Both the position numbers and the translations under genes were made by a program. Of a stretch of 5,247 nt of DNA, positions 1-5,247 are shown piece by piece; the first letter of the stretch is position 1; every line of letters begins with the position of its first letter. Source of the DNA: Lachnospiraceae bacterium (GTDB lineage: Bacteria > Bacillota > Clostridia > Lachnospirales > Lachnospiraceae). Below the pieces are notes generated by a model. It searched no databases. It was not told the DNA's origin and worked only from the letters and a program-made list of their open reading frames with translations. Location of the stretch: contig VSNE01000210.1 of assembly GCA_009774155.1 (NCBI GenBank), positions 1 through 5,247 of the forward strand. The letters run 5' to 3'.

Positions 1-210
1 GGTTTATATGATTTTATTCCATCATTTTATTTTTCAATAGTTAATAATTCATTTGTTCATTATGGACTGTTTTCAATTCAAAATACAAAGCCATCTATTT
101 CCCTTTTTTCTCATCATACAATATTTAGTGAAAATCCTGAGACTTCCAGGATGGTAGAGGATTTTAAAAACTTTTTTGAAAAAATCGATAATATTGCCAC
201 TAATCTTTAA
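1..210 (+). CDS. C-terminal end of an unrecognised upstream gene (5' truncated)
   Basis: Reading from base 1, the frame is open for 69 codons and closes at TAA 208-210. The visible tail is rich in Phe, Ser and Asn (FIPSFYFSIVNNSFVHYGLF near its start) and ends in a short amphipathic, charged stretch (MVEDFKNFFEKIDNIATNL). The pattern of beta-strands followed by a terminal helix slightly recalls the end of phospholipase-D-like or regulator sensor domains, but this is too weak for an assignment. Only 28 bases separate its stop from the start of the next gene, on the same strand, so the two are probably co-transcribed. This gene may therefore belong to the same accessory operon. No function is claimed. 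That it is coding is supported by the open frame and the close spacing, not by homology. Confidence 0.6.
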   Translation, partial: GLYDFIPSFYFSIVNNSFVHYGLFSIQNTKPSISLFSHHTIFSENPETSRMVEDFKNFFEKIDNIATNL

Positions 211-226
211 CGAACAAACAAAAAAT

Positions 227-233
227 AGAGGTG
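227..233 (+). promoter_or_regulatory. Ribosome binding site of the DUF4062 gene
   Basis: AGAGGTG lies five bases before the ATG at 239. It decides the start: the frame is open upstream to a TTG at 176, but that TTG lies inside the preceding gene and has no comparable site before it. Confidence 0.7.
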
Positions 234-238
234 AAACC

Positions 239-754
239 ATGGGAAAACAAATGGAAGTATATGATCTGCTTATCTCTTGCCCGGGAGATGTCGAAGAATG
301 TGTAAGTTTAATAAAAGATAAAGTTGATAATTTTAACAGGCTTTACGGTCGGAATAATAATGTGGTTGTCCAAACACGCTATTGGAAGGATGATTCATTT
401 TCAGAATCAGGTGGGAAACCGCAGGAATTATTAAATTCACAAATTGTGGATAATGCTGATTTTGCAGTTGTTATTTTCTGGACAAGATTCGGAACGCCTA
501 CAGAAAATTATGGTTCAGGTGTAGAAGAGGAAGTAGAAAGAATGTTAAAAAGTGGGAAACAGGTGTTTTTATATTTTATGGAGAAACCGATTCCACCTAG
601 TTGTCTTAATTTTGGGGATTATTCAAAAATTCAAAAATTTCGTAGGCGTTATAAAGATCGTGGTATTTATAAAGTTGCAGATTCGGAAAAAAATCTAGCA
701 GAATACTTTAGGGCGGATTTGGAACGGTTTTTTATAAAAAAAAAACGGAAATAG
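239..754 (+). CDS. DUF4062-type TIR-like domain protein (likely N-terminal effector of the STAND protein)
   Basis: This 171-residue protein carries the hallmarks of the DUF4062 family, a TIR-like fold found at the N-terminus of bacterial STAND proteins and of animal NPHP3/NWD1-type proteins. In order they are: a first strand with LLISCPGDVEE (residues 10-20), W49, GGKPQELLN (58-66), an acidic strand with D71 and D74, FWTRFGTPT (80-88), GSGVEEEVE (92-100) and VFLYFMEKPIPP (109-120). A conserved helix and 'GIY' segment follow. Glu residues 96-98 sit where TIR-type enzymes place an active-site Glu, but NAD or nucleotide cleavage is an inference. The protein has little beyond this one domain and ends abruptly in KKKRK at TAG 752, right after an A10 tract. 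The next frame supplies the missing NB-ARC and TPR parts. The start is ATG 239, with a good ribosome binding site. It may act as a free short product, or only as the head of an 853-residue fusion. Confidence 0.85.
   Translation: MGKQMEVYDLLISCPGDVEECVSLIKDKVDNFNRLYGRNNNVVVQTRYWKDDSFSESGGKPQELLNSQIVDNADFAVVIFWTRFGTPTENYGSGVEEEVERMLKSGKQVFLYFMEKPIPPSCLNFGDYSKIQKFRRRYKDRGIYKVADSEKNLAEYFRADLERFFIKKKRK
736..745 (+). other. A10 slippery tract: candidate programmed frameshift or transcriptional slippage site
   Basis: Ten consecutive adenines are read in the DUF4062 frame as ATA AAA AAA AAA CGG AAA TAG. A one-base backward shift at the A AAA AAA heptamer (739-745), or one extra A in the mRNA, gives AAA ACG GAA ATA GGA and enters the open NB-ARC frame. 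The zero-frame stop comes only two codons after the tract. This is the arrangement seen in dnaX-like and insertion-sequence slippage sites, though no strong downstream RNA stem is apparent. A homopolymer sequencing error or a phase-variable tract would look the same. Confidence 0.6.
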
Positions 755-825
755 GAAGGGGTTCATCGGAAAAAAATTATAAAGATAATCTTCAAAGCAC
801 TAAAAGTATTTTTCGTAAAGAGAAT

Positions 826-2799
826 TTGCGAGGTCAGTCAGTATTATGTTATCTACCATATGGATGTCTTGGACGTGACAATGAGTACAAAGAACTTGAA
901 CGAGCGATGAAATCAAAAATTCCTGTAGTATTAAATGGGGTGGCGGGTGTTGGTAAGACGGCACTTTGTTCCTATTATTATAAGAAGCAACGAGAGATTC
1001 ACACCAATTTTTTTATGCTTTATGTTGATGTGTCTGGATGCAGAGGAATGGAGAATTTTGCTCAATCCATTAGTGATGCAATTGATATGGATTCGCCTGC
1101 TGACTTAAAATATTTAATGGAATATCTAGCGGAGCATTCCGATAACTATCAGGCAATTCTTTTTGATAACTGGGAGGATTTCCAATGTGCGATAGTGGAT
1201 ACACCTTCATGGGAGTTGATTCGTGATTATATAAATTTACTGGCGAATAATGGAATTAAGATACTTCTTTCAAGTCAGGAAAAAACCTCAAACGGATGGA
1301 AACAACTTGAATTGACGGAACTACAAGAGAAAGATGGAAGAATGTTGTTTGAACAGCTTTTGCTACGTCAAGGGAAAAAACTGAAAAAAAGAAATATCAA
1401 AGAATATCAAGCATTTGAATATTTACTTAAATGCATGGGGAATCATCCGCTAACAATGGTTTTAACGGCGTCATTATTGGAGGGAAAATATTATGACTTA
1501 AGTCGGATACAAAATCGTTGGAGTAAAGCTTATAACGAAACTGAAGTTGGGAGGCATCGGTCTTTAAAAACCGCACTAAAGATGTCTTTTGATGCAGTGT
1601 CTGGTGTGAATGGTGCTACACTTTTATGGGGCATAATGTCAAAACTTGCAACAGATTTCCCGATATCTTTTATGGAACTGTTAAAAGATATAGTGCCTAA
1701 TATTGCATGGGATGATGCAGAGCGTGTGCTTGTGCGTAGATGTTTAGCTAACAATACGGAGATTCAAACATTGCATATGCTTATGCCTATAAAATTACAG
1801 TGGGAAAATTTGGCTGAACGTGAACTTCAGGTTATATGTTTAGAAAAGTGGGGGATTTTGTTGCCAGCAATACTTTGGGCTTCCGATGCACCGAGAAATA
1901 CACATGATCCCCAAAAAAGTAACCCATTAAAGGAAGAGGTTCTTCTGGTAATTGATGACTTTATGAAGATTACACAAACTTTAATAGAGAACGGCATGAT
2001 GATGCAAGCTGAAGAATGTATAAGTAAAATGGAGCCTTATTATGAACTTGTTGCGGAACGAGGAAGTACATTTTTAAAAAGTCTTCCTATAGAAAAATTC
2101 TCTCAGGAGATTCAAGGACTTATTTATAGATGTAGAGCAGATATAATAAGATTAAAAGAATCAGATGCTCCAGAGCGTGCCCAGAAGTTTTATGAAGAAG
2201 CATTATCCTGTTTTAAACAATGTGGTAGTAATAGCGGGATTTCATATGTTAAAAATACTATGGGGCTTAATTATTTATGGAACTATCGGGATAGAAAAAA
2301 AGCACTGGAATGTTTTGAAGAATCAGAGAAGCTTTCACGTAATTATGGAAATGACGTGTGTTTGGCAGAGGCGTTAAAAAACAAAGGTGTATTATTAACC
2401 AATGAGTTTGGACAAAATGAAGAAGCTCAGGTTTGTTATGAGGAAGCAGAATTATTATATAAAAAAATAGGTGATAATCGGGGACTTGCGCATGTGACAA
2501 AACGTATGGGAGTTATTGAGTGGAATAGCGGAGAAGTTGATTTAGCCATCGAATATTTTGAAAAGGCTTTGTTTCTTTATCGACAAGTGCATTACATACA
2601 AGGGACGGCAGATACCATATCTAGACTTTGTTTAGCATATATGAGTAAAGGCGATGAAAAAAAATTGCGTAAGGCGTACAAAGATGGAAAGAGATTATAT
2701 GATAAGATACCTTATGAGGTTACGAGGAAAGATTTGAAAAAAAACATGGATTTGGCACAAACATGGCTTTTGTGTAAAAAATTTACATTGAATTATTGA
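826..2799 (+). CDS. NB-ARC STAND ATPase with TPR-like C-terminus (657 aa from a doubtful TTG; frame open from 712)
   Basis: Residues here are counted from the TTG at 826. The region LPYGCLGRDNEY (10-21) matches the LP...GR..E lead-in of NB-ARC modules. Walker A is GVAGVGKT (38-45) and Walker B is AILFDNWED (110-118). KILLSSQ (145-151) sits at the sensor/RNBS-B strand, where families usually have an Arg, and GNHPL (205-209) corresponds to the GLPL motif. A winged-helix-like stretch follows (about 245-300). From about 446 to 620 there are repeated paired helices with TPR character (AQKFYEEAL, ALECFEESEKL, AQVCYEEAELLY, AIEYFEKALFLY). STAND proteins of this kind are ATP-driven switches that oligomerise on sensing a trigger, and the TPR part is the likely sensor. 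The start is weak: the TTG has only AAAGAG three bases upstream, and ATG 907 would remove the GR..E motif. The real N-terminus is probably the upstream DUF4062 domain, joined by frameshifting at 736-745. The next gene begins 33 bases downstream. Confidence 0.85.
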   Translation: MRGQSVLCYLPYGCLGRDNEYKELERAMKSKIPVVLNGVAGVGKTALCSYYYKKQREIHTNFFMLYVDVSGCRGMENFAQSISDAIDMDSPADLKYLMEYLAEHSDNYQAILFDNWEDFQCAIVDTPSWELIRDYINLLANNGIKILLSSQEKTSNGWKQLELTELQEKDGRMLFEQLLLRQGKKLKKRNIKEYQAFEYLLKCMGNHPLTMVLTASLLEGKYYDLSRIQNRWSKAYNETEVGRHRSLKTALKMSFDAVSGVNGATLLWGIMSKLATDFPISFMELLKDIVPNIAWDDAERVLVRRCLANNTEIQTLHMLMPIKLQWENLAERELQVICLEKWGILLPAILWASDAPRNTHDPQKSNPLKEEVLLVIDDFMKITQTLIENGMMMQAEECISKMEPYYELVAERGSTFLKSLPIEKFSQEIQGLIYRCRADIIRLKESDAPERAQKFYEEALSCFKQCGSNSGISYVKNTMGLNYLWNYRDRKKALECFEESEKLSRNYGNDVCLAEALKNKGVLLTNEFGQNEEAQVCYEEAELLYKKIGDNRGLAHVTKRMGVIEWNSGEVDLAIEYFEKALFLYRQVHYIQGTADTISRLCLAYMSKGDEKKLRKAYKDGKRLYDKIPYEVTRKDLKKNMDLAQTWLLCKKFTLNY

Positions 2800-2820
2800 C
2801 CTGAAAAGTGTCTTTGAGAT

Positions 2821-2825
2821 GGGAG
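2821..2825 (+). promoter_or_regulatory. Ribosome binding site of the 253-aa unknown gene
   Basis: GGGAG lies seven bases before ATG 2833 in the 33-base gap after the STAND stop codon. The gap has no visible terminator hairpin, which fits read-through from the STAND gene. Confidence 0.6.
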
Positions 2826-2832
2826 AATAATA

Positions 2833-3594
2833 ATGGAGAGACTTACGAAGTTTACACCAAATAAATGGTTGAAATATGACATTATGGATTATTTTGGCAT
2901 TAGGGATATAGGCGAAGTCTGTACTACTATTCATCGTTACCTAATTAATGATATTGAGAAGTGTTTGTACGATGTAAAGGAGGACATGGTAAATAATCCA
3001 GGAGGTGTATATGTAGTAAAATTGATTTATGTGAAAATAATTTATCACTTACCAAATTATTTATTAGTTAATCTTGATGACTGGGAAAAATGTAAGGCAG
3101 ATTTGGCAATAAGGGAAATGAAACAGTTTTCTGAAATATGGTATTGCAGAAATGAACTAACTCCTAATTTGGCTTTTGGGCGGATTTTGTATTGTTTGGA
3201 TGAATTTTTTCCAAGAAAAGGAGCTCATCAGATAGAAATTGTATGGGGAGCATCTGCACGATTAATTGAAAGATATCCGGAATTGGACATACCGTTTATT
3301 ACATTGACTAAGAACGGGATTGTAAATGAGTGGGATGTTCAAGAAGTTTTATATGCAGGGCGTAGTCATGATAATCTTATGCAAGATGTAGAAGGTATAG
3401 TTACTAAAATACCGAAATATTACAGCCAAATCCGAGATATAGGGGAATGGTTGCGTGACTGTGGTTGTACATGGATGAGCTTAGAATTTTCCAGTGCTGT
3501 TTTTGACAAACTTCACTTTATTGACTGGGACACGAATAATGATTTATATGCAGTGGAAAAGTGGAGGGAATTATGGGTGAATAGGAGGAACTGA
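2833..3594 (+). CDS. Hypothetical protein, 253 aa, between the STAND gene and the U32 gene
   Basis: I do not recognise this protein. It is a soluble-looking chain without signal peptide or membrane segments and is rich in Trp, Tyr and acidic residues. It has two visible parts. Residues 1 to about 120 look largely helical (HRYLINDIEKCLYDVKEDM near 34-52, then alternating hydrophobic and basic segments). About 125-253 contain FFPRKGAHQIEIVWGASARL, then PELDIPFITL and a conserved-looking Trp/Asp-rich tail (IDWDTNNDLYAVEKWREL). The short string IRDIGE occurs twice, at 23-28 and 200-205. The start at ATG 2833 has a suitable ribosome binding site. Its stop codon overlaps the start of the U32 gene by one base (TGATG), so the two are translationally coupled and their products may work together, for example as enzyme and partner or substrate protein. 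It also follows the STAND frame closely, so it could be an accessory defence component. No catalytic motif is evident. Confidence 0.85.
   Translation: MERLTKFTPNKWLKYDIMDYFGIRDIGEVCTTIHRYLINDIEKCLYDVKEDMVNNPGGVYVVKLIYVKIIYHLPNYLLVNLDDWEKCKADLAIREMKQFSEIWYCRNELTPNLAFGRILYCLDEFFPRKGAHQIEIVWGASARLIERYPELDIPFITLTKNGIVNEWDVQEVLYAGRSHDNLMQDVEGIVTKIPKYYSQIRDIGEWLRDCGCTWMSLEFSSAVFDKLHFIDWDTNNDLYAVEKWRELWVNRRN
3583..3588 (+). promoter_or_regulatory. Ribosome binding site of the U32-family gene
   Basis: AGGAGG lies inside the last codons of the 253-aa gene, five bases before ATG 3594. The start and the preceding stop share one base (TGATG), so the site fixes the U32 start and implies translational coupling. 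Confidence 0.85.
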
Positions 3595-5247
3595 TGCAGA
3601 AACCAGAATTATTAGTGCCTGCCAAAAATTTGGAATGTATGAAAAAAGTAATTGAACATGGTGCAGATAGTGTATACATGGGATATTCAAGGTTTAATGC
3701 CCGGATGTTTGGTAAAAATTTTTCAGTATCTGAGTTTAAAGATGGACTTACTTATGCACATGAGAGGGGGGTCAGGGTTTACTTGACCTTAAATACTTTG
3801 ATTAAGGAACGTGAATTAGAAGCGGCAATTGAATTAGCAAAGCAAGCTATAAGTGATGGAGTAGATGGTATCCTGATTCAAGACTTGGGGTTGGCTTTAG
3901 CAATTCGCAAGCAAATTCCCGGAGTTGTACTTCATGCAAGTACTCAAATGTCAGTTGCAAATCACTATGGTGTAAAAATTTTGGAAATATTAGGTTTTTC
4001 TAGAGCGGTGCTTTCTAGGGAATTAAATAGTAGAGAAATTATTCAGATAAAGCAAACTGTTACTCATATCTGTGAAAATAATGTGGAAATAGAGGCGTTC
4101 ATACATGGAGGGTTGTGTATTGCATATTCTGGTCAATGTTTTGCTTCATCTTTTTGTTATAGCTCGTCTGCAAATAGAGGAATGTGCAAAATGCCGTGTT
4201 GGGAAAAGTATGTTTTTATGGAAGATGATGATATTTTAGGCAGTGATACAACAATAAGACCGAGAGATTTAAGCGGTCTGAATGAATTGAAGGTGCTGAT
4301 TGAAGGAGGGGTTGATTGTCTGAAAATTCAAGGAAGACTGAGAAATGAAGCGTATATTTCAGAGGTTGTGGATGTATATCGAAATTGCATCGATTCATAT
4401 ACAGATGGTTCAATGGCAGAAGATTACCTTAGGGGATATAAAAAAAGACTGTTAGCAATAAGTCCTAGAGGTTTGACCGAAGGAAATCTTGGTGAGAAGG
4501 TTTCGAGAGATATGATTATTAAGAATGCTGCACACAGTGAAAAGATAGAGGAGGTATCTGGTGAAAGATGTGTATGTGTAGAAGTTTCAAATAGAGAACA
4601 GATAAAAATGAGTGGGATATCAAGTGATAAAAAGATATCCGTTCTGCTACATCGGTTAAATGAAGGGGAATCTTATTTGAAATTAACACAAGAAATATCA
4701 AGAATTTATATTCCCTTTAGGGAATTTATCAGAGATGGCGTACAAGAGATATTGCTCAATATTTGCCGTCAATTCGATACATTCTTGTATATGCCTCCAA
4801 TGATTTATGAAAGAAATTGTGAGCAGTATTACACTATGGTAGATGAAATTTTAAAGAGATATTGTTTGAAAGGTATTGTGCTGTCAAATTTAAGTGATTT
4901 TGTTCTGGTAGAATGGTATAAAGATAAGGATATTGAATTTATCTCTGGCAACCATCTTCACGTTATGAATTCTTTAGTAACCGAAACACTGGAGGCTATG
5001 GGGATAATTAACGCGACATTATCTTTGGAAATGTCATTTAAAGATGCTATGTGCGTTGTGCAAAAGTCTGTCCTTCCTTTGGAACAAATTGTGTATGGTC
5101 ATCCAGAATTAATGCATTTGAAATATTGTTTGCATAGCAAACAAAATGAGTGTAGGGATTGCAATGCATGTACAGTTGAAGGAAATAGAAAGAAATATTT
5201 GTTGAAGGGTAAAAATAATACGTTTGAAATAATTCTTTATCCTGGAC
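3594..5247 (+). CDS. U32-family protein ('peptidase U32'; RNA-hydroxylase/UbiU superfamily), 3' truncated
   Basis: 551 codons are open to the window edge with no stop. The N-terminal half is a clear U32 domain: PELLVPAKN (4-12), HGADSVYMGYSRFNAR (about 22-37), VYLTLNTL, GVDGILIQDLGLA, LHASTQMSVAN, and the family signature EAFIHGGLC..YSGQC (167-182). LKIQGR (243-248) follows. Cysteines 175, 182, 198 and 202 (C-x6-C-x15-C-x3-C) match the cluster that in this superfamily holds a 4Fe-4S centre. Known members hydroxylate RNA (TrhP on tRNA, RlhA on 23S rRNA) or ubiquinone precursors (UbiU/UbiV), and a few are described as collagenases. The C-terminal part ends near a second cysteine group (512, 520, 523, 526). 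Family positions are altered: PAG is PAK, HGA is HGG, KIEGR is KIQGR and DLC is DLS (225-227). This suggests a diverged paralogue. Related proteins of about 650-800 residues imply that roughly 100-250 residues are missing. Substrate unknown; RNA or small-molecule hydroxylation is more likely than proteolysis. Confidence 0.9.
   Translation, partial: MQKPELLVPAKNLECMKKVIEHGADSVYMGYSRFNARMFGKNFSVSEFKDGLTYAHERGVRVYLTLNTLIKERELEAAIELAKQAISDGVDGILIQDLGLALAIRKQIPGVVLHASTQMSVANHYGVKILEILGFSRAVLSRELNSREIIQIKQTVTHICENNVEIEAFIHGGLCIAYSGQCFASSFCYSSSANRGMCKMPCWEKYVFMEDDDILGSDTTIRPRDLSGLNELKVLIEGGVDCLKIQGRLRNEAYISEVVDVYRNCIDSYTDGSMAEDYLRGYKKRLLAISPRGLTEGNLGEKVSRDMIIKNAAHSEKIEEVSGERCVCVEVSNREQIKMSGISSDKKISVLLHRLNEGESYLKLTQEISRIYIPFREFIRDGVQEILLNICRQFDTFLYMPPMIYERNCEQYYTMVDEILKRYCLKGIVLSNLSDFVLVEWYKDKDIEFISGNHLHVMNSLVTETLEAMGIINATLSLEMSFKDAMCVVQKSVLPLEQIVYGHPELMHLKYCLHSKQNECRDCNACTVEGNRKKYLLKGKNNTFEIILYPG

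Larger units (their letters stand above)
239..2799 (+). other. Probable single STAND gene spanning a -1 frameshift: DUF4062 - NB-ARC - TPR, about 853 aa
   Basis: Joining codons 239-745 to 745-2799 through a one-base backward shift at the A10 tract gives 169 + 684 = 853 residues. The order is an N-terminal TIR-like effector (about 1-165), a linker of roughly 40 residues (encoded by about 745-850), an NB-ARC ATPase (P-loop at about fused residues 234-241), a winged-helix-like segment and TPR-like repeats. This order matches single-chain NLR-like antiviral STAND proteins. The second frame has no stop from 712 onward, no in-frame ATG or GTG before the nucleotide-binding domain, and a hydrophilic, linker-like translation before 826, all of which favour a fusion. 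The alternatives are a phase-off or inactivated gene, an assembly error in the A-run, or two separate proteins with a TTG start. Confidence 0.6.

Noticed and set aside
176..238. TTG at 176 as start of the DUF4062 protein (192 aa)
   Set aside because: It lies inside the upstream gene and lacks a ribosome binding site. The added residues do not resemble the family N-terminus, while ATG 239 has AGAGGTG at good spacing and begins just before the first conserved strand.
826..909. Independent translation of the NB-ARC frame from TTG 826 or ATG 907
   Set aside because: TTG 826 has only AAAGAG at three bases' distance. ATG 907 has no clear site and would delete the conserved GR..E lead-in. The open frame continues upstream through a linker-like segment to the A10 tract. 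Not excluded, but less likely than a fusion.
1530..2500. Antisense and alternative-frame open frames within the STAND gene (1530-1754, 2165-2377, 2267-2500)
   Set aside because: They lie wholly inside a well-supported coding region, have no family resemblance and no ribosome binding sites that stand out. They are shadows of the STAND frame.
2695..2934. Antisense open frame across the junction between the STAND gene and the unknown gene
   Set aside because: Low-complexity translation, no recognisable domain, and it overlaps two supported genes on the other strand.
4615..4640. Inverted repeat GGATATC...GATATCC with a 12-base loop
   Set aside because: A seven-base stem inside coding sequence, without a following T-run. 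Several such pairs are expected by chance in 5 kb of AT-rich DNA.
4216..4701. Two antisense open frames inside the U32 gene (4216-4413, 4519-4701)
   Set aside because: The sense strand here encodes a clear, uninterrupted U32-family protein; the antisense frames are short with no motif support.
3594..5247. Literal 'protease' function for the U32 protein
   Set aside because: The best-studied members with this cysteine cluster are Fe-S hydroxylases of RNA or quinone precursors. No classical protease catalytic motif is visible, so the family name is kept but not the activity.
1..5247. CRISPR arrays, tRNA or rRNA genes, insertion-sequence ends, riboswitches or rho-independent terminators
   Set aside because: I saw no spaced direct repeats, cloverleaf-like segments, terminal inverted repeats or GC-rich hairpin followed by a T-run. 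Gaps between genes are at most tens of bases.

Overview
The window reads as an accessory (defence-island-like) stretch of a low-GC Firmicutes chromosome, probably a clostridial (Lachnospiraceae-like) genome. The grounds are the strongly AT-rich coding sequence, AGGAGG-type ribosome binding sites, tight same-strand spacing and a U32-family protein of the clostridial kind. The taxon is inferred; no marker gene is present. All genes are on the + strand and no promoter or terminator is convincing, so the window looks like the inside of one transcript or of consecutive operons.

Region by region. Positions 1-210 are the last 69 codons of an unrecognised upstream gene. Positions 239-754 encode a 171-residue DUF4062-type, TIR-like domain. 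It ends just after a run of ten adenines (736-745). A second frame, open from 712 to 2799, encodes an NB-ARC/STAND ATPase with C-terminal TPR-like repeats. That frame has no ATG or GTG before its nucleotide-binding domain and only a weak TTG at 826. A -1 ribosomal shift, or one extra A from polymerase slippage, on the A10 tract would join the two frames into one protein of about 853 residues with the order DUF4062 - NB-ARC - TPR, which is a natural STAND immune-sensor layout. Positions 2833-3594 encode a 253-residue protein I do not recognise. Positions 3594 to the window end encode a long, 3'-truncated U32-family protein (551 residues visible) with a cysteine cluster like that of the Fe-S RNA-hydroxylase/UbiU superfamily. 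Its start overlaps the preceding stop codon by one base.

How the genes may work together. The first two frames most likely form one STAND (NLR-like) defence sensor whose TPR part senses, whose ATPase part switches, and whose TIR-like N-terminus acts. The slippery A10 tract could allow both a free effector domain and the full-length sensor to be made. The unknown protein and the U32 protein are translationally coupled and only 33 bases downstream of the STAND frame. They may be further parts of the same system or a separate module; the sequence alone does not decide. The U32 protein departs from the family at several conserved motifs, suggesting a specialised paralogue rather than the housekeeping enzyme.
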